This document shows positions 26,480 through 35,082 of a stretch of DNA of 64,000 nucleotides, piece after piece. This DNA comes from Acidobacteriota bacterium (GTDB taxonomy: Bacteria > Acidobacteriota > Blastocatellia > Pyrinomonadales > Pyrinomonadaceae): positions 1-64,000 of the forward strand of contig JAHBSG010000022.1 in assembly GCA_019639235.1 (NCBI GenBank). Direction: 5' to 3'. Numbering within the stretch: position 1 is the stretch's first letter; each line of letters opens with the position of its first letter. The notes beneath the pieces were generated by a model, which saw only the letters and a list, made by a program, of their open reading frames with translations, was not told where the DNA came from and ran no database searches. The position numbers and the translations under genes are program-made.

Positions 26480-26531
26480 GCGAAACAAAACCACCGGGTC
26501 TTTTCGTACCGGAATTGGTCCTGAACACGAG

Positions 26532-27170
26532 ATGCTTGGTGCGAGCATAGGAAAGATACCGATCCGGATACTTGATGCGATGGTCCGCGGCCTCGCATCG
26601 CTTGGCGTGCCGCCGAATGTGCTGACGACCATCGGTGTGATGATCAACATCGGCTGCGGCGTGCTATTCGGCATGGGCGAGTTCTTTTGGGCCGGCATCG
26701 TGCTGATCGTCGCAAATGTCTTTGACATGCTGGACGGCAATGTCGCCCGGTTGACCGGAAACGTAACGAAGTTCGGCGGGTTTCTCGATTCGACGCTCGA
26801 CCGGCTCTCGGACATGGTCGCGATACTCGGGATAATGGTATTTTACGCCGGGAATACGCCGCAGCACTCGATCATTAACGTGATATTGGCCGGGGTCGCG
26901 ATGATCGCATCCGTGCTTGTCAGCTATGCAACGGCCCGCTCAGAGGCGCTCGGCGTAAAGGCGAACGTCGGCTTTTTGCAGCGGCCTGAGCGGATCGTGC
27001 TTTTGATAATCGGAGCACTTTCGACCTGGGACTGGAACTCGGACGTTTGGTGGTTCAACCGAATGCCGCAGGTGCTCTGGGTGCTTGCGGTCGGTTCGAT
27101 CTGGACGCTGGTCCATCGGATGTATTACATCTGGAAAGAATTCAGAAAGCTTGAGGGCAGGGCGGTCTAA
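26532..27170 (+). CDS. CDP-alcohol phosphatidyltransferase family membrane enzyme
   Basis: 212 residues, mostly hydrophobic, with about six membrane helices. The full family motif D-x2-D-G-x2-A-R-x8-G-x3-D-x3-D is visible from DMLDGNVARLTG to GGFLDSTLD (about residues 63-85). Such enzymes move a phosphoalcohol from CDP-diacylglycerol or CDP-alcohol, for example in phosphatidylglycerol-phosphate or phosphatidylinositol-phosphate synthesis. The acceptor cannot be read from sequence; PgsA or a phosphatidylinositol-phosphate synthase-like role are options. The gene lies in the greA-accC run, followed by a membrane protein after 6 bp. Confidence 0.88.
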   Translation: MLGASIGKIPIRILDAMVRGLASLGVPPNVLTTIGVMINIGCGVLFGMGEFFWAGIVLIVANVFDMLDGNVARLTGNVTKFGGFLDSTLDRLSDMVAILGIMVFYAGNTPQHSIINVILAGVAMIASVLVSYATARSEALGVKANVGFLQRPERIVLLIIGALSTWDWNSDVWWFNRMPQVLWVLAVGSIWTLVHRMYYIWKEFRKLEGRAV

Positions 27171-27176
27171 GGGAAG

Positions 27177-27605
27177 ATGTTCGAGTGGTTTGGTTCGGTG
27201 ATCGAGTCGCTTACGCTGACGAACGTTTTGACGGGCGTCGGGATCTTTCTGCTCTCGCTGACGCTCAGCTTTCTTGCCATCGGCATTGTGATGGTCAAGA
27301 TACCTGCTAACTATTTCAGTTCGCATTATCAGGCCGATTTTATGCCCGGGAGCCCGTGGCTGGTCCGCTGGGGCGTGGTCATCGCAAAGAACATCTTCGG
27401 CGTTTTTTTGATCTTGCTCGGAATCGCACTTTCGCTCCCCGGGGTTCCGGGGCAAGGATTCCTTACGATCTTGCTTGGGCTGATAATGCTCGATATTCCG
27501 GGCAAGCGTCCGCTTGAGGCAAAGATAATCAGCCGGCCTTCGGTACTCGGTGCGATAAACAAATTTAGGGCAAGGTGGGGAAAGCCGCCGCTTATTTTGG
27601 ATTAG
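27177..27605 (+). CDS. Small membrane protein, PGPGW-like
   Basis: 142 residues with two hydrophobic spans at ~10-40 and ~70-105. The second contains PGVPGQGFLTILLGLIMLDIPGKRPLE, close to the PGPGW family of two-helix membrane proteins of unknown function. The first part has an ANYF…HYQADF segment exposed to one side. It begins 6 bp after the CDP-alcohol transferase and ends 3 bp before the next gene, so it is translated from the same message. A link to membrane lipid synthesis is only contextual. Confidence 0.7.
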   Translation: MFEWFGSVIESLTLTNVLTGVGIFLLSLTLSFLAIGIVMVKIPANYFSSHYQADFMPGSPWLVRWGVVIAKNIFGVFLILLGIALSLPGVPGQGFLTILLGLIMLDIPGKRPLEAKIISRPSVLGAINKFRARWGKPPLILD

Positions 27606-27608
27606 GGA

Positions 27609-27893
27609 ATGGTCTTCGGTTTTCTAAAACGAAAAAAGAATACGGACCTTGAGGCAGAGCGGCGCCGCTTTCTGAGCGAGCACGGGCGGATAACCGACGG
27701 CCGGATAATCGACAGCGAACAAACGGCGGCGGGCGAGGTCGTGTTCTACACCTATTCGCTCAACGGCGTCGATTTCGAATCCTCCGAACTGCTGACGGCC
27801 GAGCAGCAGGCCGACCAACTCAAATACGCCCCCGGAGCCAAGATCGGCGTCCGCTACGACCCGAAAAATCAGGGAAATTCGATGCTCGATTGA
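27609..27893 (+). CDS. Small DUF3592-like protein
   Basis: 94 residues. A basic N-terminus (FLKRKKN) leads to a short beta-rich domain: GRITDGRIIDSEQTAAGEVVFYTYSLNGVDFESSELL, then GAKIGVRYDPKNQGNS. The YDPxNxxxS ending is characteristic of DUF3592 proteins, although the usual flanking membrane helices are absent. Function unknown. It starts 3 bp after the previous gene. Confidence 0.6.
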   Translation: MVFGFLKRKKNTDLEAERRRFLSEHGRITDGRIIDSEQTAAGEVVFYTYSLNGVDFESSELLTAEQQADQLKYAPGAKIGVRYDPKNQGNSMLD

Positions 27894-27910
27894 GGCCTCC
27901 CCGTTCATAT

Positions 27911-29401
27911 ATGTTCAAAAAGATCCTGATCGCAAATCGCGGAGAGATCGCTTGCCGGGTAATGCGGGCCTGCCGCGAGATGGGAATCGGCACGGTCGCA
28001 GTGTATTCCGAACCCGACCGAGATGCGCTCCACGTAAGGATGGCGGACGAGGCGTATCACATCGGCCCTGCCGCCTCGGCGGAGAGCTATCTTCGCGGCG
28101 ATAAGATAATTGATGCGGCCCGGCGTTCGGGAGCAGAAGCGATACATCCCGGCTACGGTTTTCTTTCTGAAAATGCCGAGTTCGTCCGGCAGGTGACCGC
28201 CGCCGGTTTGACCTTCATCGGGCCGCCGCCGGAGGCGATGGAAGCGATGGGCGGGAAGATATCCGCCCGGATCATCGCGACCGAAGCCGGCGTTCCGGTC
28301 GTGCCCGGGACCAATGAACCGGTCACCAGCCACGAGAAGGCGATGGAGATCGCCCGCGAGATCGGTTTTCCCGTAATGCTCAAGGCCTCGGCCGGCGGCG
28401 GCGGAAAGGGAATGCGGCTGGTCGCGGACGAGAGCGAGCTTCGTTCGGCGCTTGATGCCGCCCGGAGCGAGGCGATGGCCAGCTTCGGCGATGAGTCGGT
28501 CTTCGTGGAAAAGGCGGTTGTCCGCCCGCGGCACATTGAGATACAGGTCTTTTCAGATACGCACGGCAACCATATCTACCTCGGCGAACGCGAGTGCTCG
28601 ATTCAGCGGCGGCACCAAAAGGTGATCGAAGAGGCTCCGTCGCCGATAAATTCGGCCGAGCTCAGACAGCAAATGGGCGAGTGTGCCGTAATGGTCGCCC
28701 GGGCGGTCAATTACGTCGGGGCCGGGACGGTCGAGTTTCTTGTCTCGGACGTTGACCGGTCGTTCTATTTCCTCGAAATGAACACGCGGCTTCAGGTAGA
28801 ACACCCCGTAACGGAGCTTGTAACGGGCGTGGACCTCGTCCGCGAGCAGATACGGGTTGCGGCCGGGTATCCGCTTTCGATCGAGCAGAAGGACGTCCAG
28901 CTTCGCGGGCACGCCATTGAGTGCCGCGTCTATGCCGAGGACCCGGAGACGAATTTCATGCCCTCGCCCGGCGTGATCAAGCGGCTGCGCGTGCCGAGCG
29001 GGCCGGGCATCCGCGATGACGGCGGAGTTTACGAGGGCGGCGAGGTCTCGATCCACTACGACCCGATGATCTCGAAGTTTTGCGCCTACGGCCGCGACCG
29101 CAATGAGGCGATCGACCGGATGCGACGTGCTCTGCAGGAATATGAGGTCGCGGGGATAAAGACGACGCTGCCTTTCTTTCGCGAGGTGATGGAGGACGAG
29201 GAATTCACGAGCGGGCGGCTCGATACAGGGTTCATCGGCCGCTTTAACGAGCGAAGGAAACCGCCCGAACCCGGCCAGGCCGAGACCGACATCGCCGCTC
29301 TCGCCGCAGCCTTGGCCTATGCCGGCTCAACGAAAGCCACTGTTCAAGCGTCTCCAACCCAACCGGGGATCAGCCGCTGGAGACAAGCGATCGGACGCTG
29401 A
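27911..29401 (+). CDS. accC: Biotin carboxylase subunit of acetyl-/acyl-CoA carboxylase
   Basis: 496 residues from ATG 27911 (MFKKILIANRGEIACRV); a frame start at 27890 overlaps the previous gene. Biotin carboxylase N-domain, ATP-grasp with KASAGGGGKGMR, and EMNTRLQVEHPVTE, then the C-domain. It carboxylates biotin on the carrier protein with ATP and bicarbonate, the first step of malonyl-CoA formation. It is about 45 residues longer than E. coli AccC, with an Ala-rich tail and no biotinyl domain. No accB lies beside it, so it may serve another acyl-CoA carboxylase. A strong terminator follows. Confidence 0.92.
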   Translation: MFKKILIANRGEIACRVMRACREMGIGTVAVYSEPDRDALHVRMADEAYHIGPAASAESYLRGDKIIDAARRSGAEAIHPGYGFLSENAEFVRQVTAAGLTFIGPPPEAMEAMGGKISARIIATEAGVPVVPGTNEPVTSHEKAMEIAREIGFPVMLKASAGGGGKGMRLVADESELRSALDAARSEAMASFGDESVFVEKAVVRPRHIEIQVFSDTHGNHIYLGERECSIQRRHQKVIEEAPSPINSAELRQQMGECAVMVARAVNYVGAGTVEFLVSDVDRSFYFLEMNTRLQVEHPVTELVTGVDLVREQIRVAAGYPLSIEQKDVQLRGHAIECRVYAEDPETNFMPSPGVIKRLRVPSGPGIRDDGGVYEGGEVSIHYDPMISKFCAYGRDRNEAIDRMRRALQEYEVAGIKTTLPFFREVMEDEEFTSGRLDTGFIGRFNERRKPPEPGQAETDIAALAAALAYAGSTKATVQASPTQPGISRWRQAIGR

Positions 29402-29422
29402 TCGCTTTACCCAAAGACTGAA

Positions 29423-29457
29423 AAAGGCGGCCGCTAATTCGCGAGCCGCCTTTCTAC
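29423..29457. terminator. Bidirectional terminator between accC and the 29498 gene
   Basis: A perfect 9-bp stem AAAGGCGGC (29423-29431) / GCCGCCTTT (29445-29453), with an A-run before and TTTCTAC after. Confidence 0.85.
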
Positions 29458-29497
29458 TTCCCGAAATCGAAAAGTGAGGATCGTCCTTCGAGGTTGC

Positions 29498-30388
29498 TTA
29501 CGGAGCGACGAAATCTACGCCCGCGAGGTCCTCGCTGATGGTGATCGTCCGCTGGTTATTGACGAACGAGTGCCGCTTATGTGAGGCCGAAACCATGTAA
29601 GTCGATTCGGCGACCAAGCCCTCGATCGTGTAATAGCCAAAAGGGTTGGTGATAGCAGAATGCGATTCGCCTGACCCTAGGTCAACGACCGTGATTCGAG
29701 TCCCGGCGATCCCGGTTCCTTCAGCCGTCAAAGCTCGGCCGGAGATCGCAACCGGAGCGGATGACGGTCCGGTGAACGGTTCGAAGCAGATGTTCACCTG
29801 ATCGATGACGCCGCCGCCCGGGGCAGTGAACGTTCCAGTGTCGCCCACGGACAAATTCGGGTACGAATAGACGTTCGTCAATCCCGAAGGATTCGAACGG
29901 ACCGCGATCACCGAAACGAGCCTGTCAACGTTGGCCGGTGCTGTCCAGCTTAAGCTCCAACCGGTAAATGAAGTACCGCCGGCACCGAAGAACGAAACGA
30001 AAAGATTCGGATTGTCGCCTAGGCTGTAGCCAAGGTGCTGCCGGTTCGGGTTCGTGGCCGTTATCAGAGATGCCGGTGCCGGATACGGCGGTATGGCATT
30101 AATGATCAGCTCGGCAGGGTTCGACACCTGCGGGAAACGAGGATCGGCCGCGTCGAAGATCTCCTTACAAACGGTGTAGCCGTACGTGATCTGGATCGGT
30201 GTCGGGGCGATCTGGGACTGCCCGGCCGGCGTGCCTTCTTTCGCGGTTATGGTCGTCAGCTGCCGCTTGCTTTCGTTCGAAGCGAATTGAGCAAACGCCC
30301 CATTCGACAAGATCGAGAAACACAACAAAATAGCGGCGAACCCAAAAATGCGACCGCTGCGGGCGTTATAAAACCTGGGGAAACTCAT
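29498..30388 (-). CDS. Secreted protein with C-terminal FGYY (carboxypeptidase-regulatory-like) module, paralogue A
   Basis: 296 residues; ATG 30388 has AGGAG upstream. Signal peptide to ~residue 34 (GFAAILLCFSILSNGAFA). The middle (~50-205) is a beta-rich domain ending DQVNICFEPF. The C-terminal ~85 residues form a carboxypeptidase-regulatory-like module: APVAISGRALTAEG, TNPFGYYTIEGL, KRHSFVNNQRTI, EDLAGVDFVAP at the very end. The next gene upstream is a full-length paralogue. Likely displayed on or released from the cell. The function is unknown; the module is shared by five proteins in this window. Confidence 0.75.
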   Translation of the reverse strand: MSFPRFYNARSGRIFGFAAILLCFSILSNGAFAQFASNESKRQLTTITAKEGTPAGQSQIAPTPIQITYGYTVCKEIFDAADPRFPQVSNPAELIINAIPPYPAPASLITATNPNRQHLGYSLGDNPNLFVSFFGAGGTSFTGWSLSWTAPANVDRLVSVIAVRSNPSGLTNVYSYPNLSVGDTGTFTAPGGGVIDQVNICFEPFTGPSSAPVAISGRALTAEGTGIAGTRITVVDLGSGESHSAITNPFGYYTIEGLVAESTYMVSASHKRHSFVNNQRTITISEDLAGVDFVAP

Positions 30389-30472
30389 AATTCTCTTTAC
30401 TCCTAGTTCGATGCGAACAAACTTCCAGCTGTTCTTTCCGGGCAGCCGCGGCCTCGCCGGAAAACGGAATAG

Positions 30473-30498
30473 TGTTAAACAATACGTCTTGTTTAACA
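30473..30498. promoter_or_regulatory. Perfect 10-bp inverted repeat upstream of paralogue A
   Basis: TGTTAAACAA (30473-30482) and TTGTTTAACA (30489-30498) around TACGTC, about 85-110 bp before the ATG. No T-tract follows, so an operator is more likely than a terminator. Confidence 0.45.
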
Positions 30499-30640
30499 GA
30501 TAAATTCCGACATGTCAACAAATAAAGTCGCCTCAATTAAAGAGAAACTTCGTCCGAGCGAAGCTTCGTTTTCATTTGTAAAGATCTTTGGAAGGCCGGG
30601 CACCGACCTCGGCCCTCCATTTTTCTCCATCGTCCGGTTG

Positions 30641-31459
30641 CTACGGGGCAACGAAATCCACCCCAACCAAGTCTTCACTCGGTGTGATCGTCCTTTGGTT
30701 GTTGATGAACGTGTACCGTTTGTGATTTGCCGTTACCATGTAGATCGCCTCGGCTTCCAGATTCCGGATCGCGTAGTAGCCGAACTGATTGGTCATCGCC
30801 ACGGTCACATTGCCGCTCGAGAGGTCCATTGCCTCGACCCGGGCATGAGCGATCCCGTTACCGTCAGAGGTTAGGACACGGCCCGAAACCGTTACCGGAG
30901 CCGACGACGGCCCGCTAAATGCGTCAAAGCAGAAGGTGATATGGCTAATACCGTATCTACATCCTTGAGTGGTGAACGGACCGGTATCACCGATCGATCC
31001 GGTAGGATATGAGTATCCATTTGCGCTCGGGCCGCCCTTTACGATCACGTAGGTGATCAAACGGTCGATCTGGTTGACCGGACTTAGCGACCATTGGCTC
31101 ATTGTTGCTCCGGAAGAGGACACGTTGATAAAGAGGTTCGGGTTTTGGGCCAAACCGGTCGATCCGGCAGAATACGTTCGACCCGAACCGGCCGTGAAGG
31201 GAAACGTGCCGTTCGGCGAGGAGAAATCGAGTTTGTATTCGCCCCATGCCGGATTGATCGAAGCACAGCTCGGGTTTCCGTTCAATGGTGTCGGGGTCGG
31301 AGCAAGTTCGTTTGCCTCTACGTTTTGCCCCTTAGCGATACTTTCAACCTCTTTTACTTGAGCTGTGATATTGATAGTTATCGAAAAAACCATCGCGAGA
31401 ACAGCAAAGGCCGACGTAAATGCTGCCGGAAGATTTCTTTTTTCTGGGGTTGTAATCAT
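30641..31459 (-). CDS. Secreted protein with C-terminal FGYY module, paralogue B
   Basis: 272 residues from ATG 31459. Signal peptide to about residue 33 (AFAVLAMVFSITINITAQ). The middle domain shares with paralogue A the words NPNLF, DRLI, YSYP, GDTGPFT and a strand ending HITFCFDAFSGPSSAPV. The C-terminal module reads VTVSGRVLTSDGNG, TNQFGYYAIRNL, KRYTFINNQRTI, EDLVGVDFVAP. The two genes are tandem duplicates, and their untranslated leaders also share GGAGTAAA then AGAGAA before the ATG. Cell-surface or secreted; function unknown. Confidence 0.75.
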   Translation of the reverse strand: MITTPEKRNLPAAFTSAFAVLAMVFSITINITAQVKEVESIAKGQNVEANELAPTPTPLNGNPSCASINPAWGEYKLDFSSPNGTFPFTAGSGRTYSAGSTGLAQNPNLFINVSSSGATMSQWSLSPVNQIDRLITYVIVKGGPSANGYSYPTGSIGDTGPFTTQGCRYGISHITFCFDAFSGPSSAPVTVSGRVLTSDGNGIAHARVEAMDLSSGNVTVAMTNQFGYYAIRNLEAEAIYMVTANHKRYTFINNQRTITPSEDLVGVDFVAP

Positions 31460-31480
31460 TTTCTCTATTTACTCCAAAAT

Positions 31481-31518
31481 CGAACACGGACAAACAAACG
31501 GGGATAGCCACGTGTTCG
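31481..31518. promoter_or_regulatory. Spaced inverted repeat upstream of paralogue B
   Basis: CGAACACG (31481-31488) and CGTGTTCG (31511-31518), perfect but 22 nt apart, 22-59 bp before the ATG of the 30641-31459 gene. Possibly paired half-sites of a regulator; could also be chance. Confidence 0.3.
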
Positions 31519-31597
31519 TTTAGTTGACGAAGTTTCCTTTCGCGTTTGCTGTTGGAATACGCTCAATGCCATCGAACTTCCAGAAAATATAAACACG

Positions 31598-31628
31598 AAA
31601 AAAAGGGCCGCCGAATTAGGCAGCCCTT
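31598..31628 (-). terminator. Terminator after the subtilase gene
   Basis: Minus strand: AAGGGC…GCCCTT stem, extended by GCC/GGC across one mismatch, then TTTTTTTCG. Confidence 0.75.
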
Positions 31629-31651
31629 CGATCTATGGCCCGAAGTTAGAA

Positions 31652-33511
31652 CTACTCTGAGCGATTGGTCGCAGTGAAATTTATGTCGAGCAGATCCTCG
31701 TTCGGTGTGATCTGAATGATCGATGGCGAGAATGTGTAGCGTTTCGAATCCGCCGCCATTATGAAATACGTTTCACCCGCCGAGAGTCCTTCGAATGTGT
31801 AGTATCCGAAGGAATTTACCGTTGTGATCTGGGTCTCGCCGGTAAACGCATTTTGGGCGATCACTCTTTCGAGCCGAATTGCCATACCCTGCGTGTCGAG
31901 AATACGTCCGCTCACGGTCACCGGTGCGGATGTAGGTGCTATCTGGGTGCCGGTGAAGGTGCAGGTAACGTTCTCGCCCTCCTCGACGATCAACGTCGCA
32001 GTTTTTAAGGACACGTCCGTGGTCGAATTTTGTTGATTAGGCTGTCCGCCGCCTGCGGTCTCAGTACACTCGATGCCGGTCAGCATCCAGCCGAGTTTCG
32101 TTTCTTCGGTAACCGTGATAACGCTCGAAACGTTCTGCACATAAATAGAGGGATTTACGTAGCGGTCGGCGGGCGGAGCGTCGTTATCGATAAGGGCAAA
32201 CGAATCCGAGCCGATATTGCTCGCGGTATAGGTGAATTCCTCGCTCGAAGCTGTTCCGCCGTCTGCGGTAACGACTTGCTTGATGATCGTGACCGATCCG
32301 GGCGTTGGTGGCTGCGAATCGCCAAGCCATGAATAAAGCATCTTGTTCGGCGTAACGGTATCAAGTCCGCTAACGGTACCGGTTGTCGAATCGGCGAGAA
32401 TGCGATTCATTACCGTGTTCGGGCTTGCGGTCGGATTAGCCTGCAGGTAAAGGGCAGCGGCGCCAGCCACCATCGGCGAGGACATCGACGTTCCGCTCAT
32501 AACGCGGGTCGCCGTGTCGCTTGAATGGCCGAGCGAAGTGATGCCCGAGCCCGGAGCAAAGAGATCGACACATGTTCCCCAGTTCGAATAGGAAGCCTTT
32601 GCGTCATCGCTGCCCGTCGCGGCGACGACAAGTGCCGACGAAGCGCTCGAAGGCGAATAGTTGCATGCATCGAGGTTACGGTTGCCAGCGGCCACGACGT
32701 GCGTCACACCAGAGGCGACGGAGCTGTTGATCGCACTGTCCAGTGTAGTCGAAACGGCGCTGACCCAAAGGCTCATATTAACGACCGCCGGGTTAACGCG
32801 ATTGTTCTTTACCCAGTTAACGCCCGAAATGATGTTTGAAACGAGTCCTGAACCGCCGCAGGAAAGCACGCGAACGCCATAAACATTGGCCTGCTTTGCG
32901 ACGCCGTAGGTCGAGCTTGCGACCGTTCCGGCGACGTGCGTTCCGTGTCCGTGGCAGTCAATCCCGTTCTGGCCGTCGTTGACCGCGTCAAAAGCAACAG
33001 CGGCTCGCCCGCCAAACTCGGCGTGGGTCGGGCGGATGCCGCTATCGATCACATATACATTCACGCCCTGTCCGGTTTCGGCATAGGTAAATGCTCCATT
33101 CAGCGGCAGTCCACGTTGGTCAATACGGTCAAGCCCCCAGTCAGCAGAGCCCTGCACGTTGCCGGCATAGGCAATCATGTCTTCTTCGACCAGCTTGACG
33201 CGCGGGTCGCGGCTGAGGCGCTCGGCGTCCTTGGGCGACATTTCGGCCGAGAAGCCCTGAACGGCGCTTTCCCAAACCTTATCGACGGCAGCGTTGTATT
33301 CGGCCGCGATATTGTGTGAGATGGCGCTCATTTCCGCTTCGGTAGAAAAACCCTGGACCGAGTCCGGCTCAAAAACGACGATGTACCGCCCCGGGACGGA
33401 ATTTTCGTGCTTGATCAGTTTTTCAGACTTACCCGAGGTCTTTGGTGAGAGTGCCACGAGCGCCGAGATGGCGGCGATGGCAATAATTAGGACAAGAGAG
33501 AGTCTTTTCAT
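31652..33511 (-). CDS. Secreted subtilisin-like serine protease (S8, proteinase K type) with C-terminal FGYY module
   Basis: 619 residues from ATG 33511 (MKRLSLVLIIAIAA), with AGGAG upstream; the longer frame to 33640 is not coding. Signal peptide 1-~27, I9 inhibitor propeptide (~40-115, PGRYIVVFEPD), then an S8 domain with triad D156 (YVIDSGI), H189 (CHGHGTHVAG) and S342 (SGTSMSSP), oxyanion N277. A SpaA-like beta domain (~440-530, ending NVTCTFTGTQ) and the module (VTVSGRILD, NSFGYYTFEGL, KRYTF, NEDLLDINF) complete it. It should be secreted and self-activated. It is upstream of the two FGYY paralogues on the same strand; separate terminators suggest separate transcripts. Confidence 0.93.
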   Translation of the reverse strand: MKRLSLVLIIAIAAISALVALSPKTSGKSEKLIKHENSVPGRYIVVFEPDSVQGFSTEAEMSAISHNIAAEYNAAVDKVWESAVQGFSAEMSPKDAERLSRDPRVKLVEEDMIAYAGNVQGSADWGLDRIDQRGLPLNGAFTYAETGQGVNVYVIDSGIRPTHAEFGGRAAVAFDAVNDGQNGIDCHGHGTHVAGTVASSTYGVAKQANVYGVRVLSCGGSGLVSNIISGVNWVKNNRVNPAVVNMSLWVSAVSTTLDSAINSSVASGVTHVVAAGNRNLDACNYSPSSASSALVVAATGSDDAKASYSNWGTCVDLFAPGSGITSLGHSSDTATRVMSGTSMSSPMVAGAAALYLQANPTASPNTVMNRILADSTTGTVSGLDTVTPNKMLYSWLGDSQPPTPGSVTIIKQVVTADGGTASSEEFTYTASNIGSDSFALIDNDAPPADRYVNPSIYVQNVSSVITVTEETKLGWMLTGIECTETAGGGQPNQQNSTTDVSLKTATLIVEEGENVTCTFTGTQIAPTSAPVTVSGRILDTQGMAIRLERVIAQNAFTGETQITTVNSFGYYTFEGLSAGETYFIMAADSKRYTFSPSIIQITPNEDLLDINFTATNRSE

Positions 33512-33786
33512 TTTGGTGTGATCGGCTCCTGAAATGAAATGGGGAATGAATGTCGATGGCTTTTCGAGAGGAACGGGAATGGCCCTGAGAATGCGAGCCA
33601 ATAAACACCTTACAATAAGACTAAACAAAGCACAACACAAATTTTTCAGAATGATCGAGGGTGTTTCGAAATGATCGAAAATCGGTCAAATTGAAAGAAG
33701 ATATGGAAGACACTTCGTCGGCTTTGGAGTTATTTCGGGTCGCAGAATAGAATAATCACAACGTAGTGAATTTATTTGAGGGAATT

Positions 33787-33996
33787 ATGGAAGAACTATT
33801 AGCGGGCTCGGCAGGGAAGGAAGTCGATCTGGTGATCGCATCGGGCGTTACGCTTCGGGGTAAGGTCAGGTCGGTCAGCGGCGGCGTGGCAGTGATCGAG
33901 GACGAGGACGGAAGGACTTTCCACGTTTCGGTCGCTCATGTGGCCGCATTCGGTGAATCGGCACATACGAACAGCCGGCCCGGCTTTATTGCCTAA
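33787..33996 (+). CDS. Small Sm-like (MM0924-like) protein
   Basis: 69 residues from ATG 33787, which has GAGGG 5 nt upstream; the GTG at 33766 is less likely. Text: LLAGSAGKEVDLVIASGVTL, RGKVRSVSGGVAVIEDEDG, RTFHVSVAHVAAFGES. This is a single small beta-barrel with the GKEVDL…RGKV…GV..IED pattern of tiny Sm-fold proteins such as MM0924 (recalled resemblance). RNA binding is plausible but not shown. Monocistronic, with a terminator just downstream. Confidence 0.6.
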   Translation: MEELLAGSAGKEVDLVIASGVTLRGKVRSVSGGVAVIEDEDGRTFHVSVAHVAAFGESAHTNSRPGFIA

Positions 33997-34011
33997 ACGT
34001 TCCCGCAAAAT

Positions 34012-34046
34012 AAAAAGGCCGGAGGCTCAACGTCTCCGGCTTCTTC
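34012..34046. terminator. Bidirectional terminator between the Sm-like and NlpC/P60 genes
   Basis: A perfect 7-bp stem GCCGGAG (34018-34024) / CTCCGGC (34034-34040), with AAAAAG before and TTCTTCG after. Confidence 0.75.
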
Positions 34047-34066
34047 GTTATTGCAAAAATCAGTGC

Positions 34067-34753
34067 CTACTTTGCTGCGGGCTGTGCGACCGGAAGGTCA
34101 AGCCTGCGGAAGCCGTCGATCCGCTTTTCCCAGTAACCCTTAAACGGTGAATACGTGATGCCCTTGCTCCGCGAGGCGTGGTAGAAACCATTCTCATCGG
34201 CGACGATGCCGATATGGCCGAGCTTGTTCAGGAAGACGAGAGTGCCGAAAACGAAGCGGTCATCGCCAGTCACCGGGGTTGACATCGCCCAAAGCGAACG
34301 GGCACTTGTGCGTTCAAATTCGATGCCGGAGTCACGGAAGACGGCCCAGACAAAGCCGGAGCAATCGTAGGTGTTCGGGCCTTCGGATCCGTAACGATAG
34401 GGAATGCCGAGACGGCTGTTGATGCCCTGAAGAATGAGATTCGAAGCGGCTCCACCGTAAACGGTGCGGCGGGCGGCGGCCTTGTTCATCGCCGCGACGG
34501 GGCTCGATTCGCCGGTCTTCTTTACGAGCGGCTCTTCGCGGACGACGTTGATATCGTTGGTAAGTACGGGACGTTGTGAGGTGGAGCGGGTTACGGCCGG
34601 TTGGGTTTGCGGCTGTGCGGGTGGTTGGTTGATGGGCCGGCTTGAGACCGGTTTCACAACCCTTGGGCGATCCTGGCCAACAACTGTGGCGGATGCACAA
34701 ATAACCAAACACACTGCAGACAACGCAAACCTAACCAATGAATTAAACTTCAA
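34067..34753 (-). CDS. Exported NlpC/P60-family (C40) cell-wall peptidase
   Basis: 228 residues. Signal peptide 1-26 (SLVRFALSAVCLVICASATVVG), a Pro/Gln/Thr-rich linker (28-65), then the C40 domain with catalytic C131 in NTYDCSGFVW, H180 in LGHIGIV and third residue H192 in FYHASRS. C40 enzymes cut gamma-D-Glu-diamino acid bonds in peptidoglycan stem peptides. The linker and signal peptide place it in the periplasm. Monocistronic between two terminators. Confidence 0.9.
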   Translation of the reverse strand: MKFNSLVRFALSAVCLVICASATVVGQDRPRVVKPVSSRPINQPPAQPQTQPAVTRSTSQRPVLTNDINVVREEPLVKKTGESSPVAAMNKAAARRTVYGGAASNLILQGINSRLGIPYRYGSEGPNTYDCSGFVWAVFRDSGIEFERTSARSLWAMSTPVTGDDRFVFGTLVFLNKLGHIGIVADENGFYHASRSKGITYSPFKGYWEKRIDGFRRLDLPVAQPAAK

Positions 34754-35082
34754 ACCGTAAATCTCCTAGATCGTATTTCTTGCAGAACGCGGTTGCAGTT
34801 GGCGTGTCGCCAAAAAAGGGGTCGCACAAGGCGAAGGTGAAAACAGGGTCGCATTCGACCAAGTCACGCGTTCAATTTTTGTTTTAGTAGTTCTTTTGAA
34901 GGCCGGCTTGATAGCAGGAAATGCGGGTCCTTTTTTGCCGACCAATCAATACCCTAACATTTTGCCGACAGGGATTGCAAGAGGGCTTACTCCGGACAGA
35001 TCGGCGACCTCGAGCGGAAAAGCCGAAAAAGAAAAAACCCCGAGAATATCCCGGGGCTTTCATTCACTTAAAGCTGAGTCTT
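34754..35082. other. Intergenic region, no gene seen
   Basis: About 330 bp between two minus-strand genes. It should contain the promoter of the NlpC/P60 gene. The octamer GGGTCGCA occurs twice about 40 bp apart, near 34819 and 34852. The terminator of the Fe-S carrier gene lies at its distal end. Nothing else recognised. Confidence 0.4.
35032..35056 (-). terminator. Terminator after the Fe-S carrier gene
   Basis: Minus strand CCCCG, loop GGATATTCT, CGGGG, then TTTTTTC: a compact intrinsic terminator. Confidence 0.8.

Noticed and set aside
30590-30632. Terminator after paralogue B
   Set aside because: A GGAAGGCCG/CGGCCCTCC stem exists, but its T-run is on the plus strand, where no gene ends; too weak to call for the minus-strand gene.
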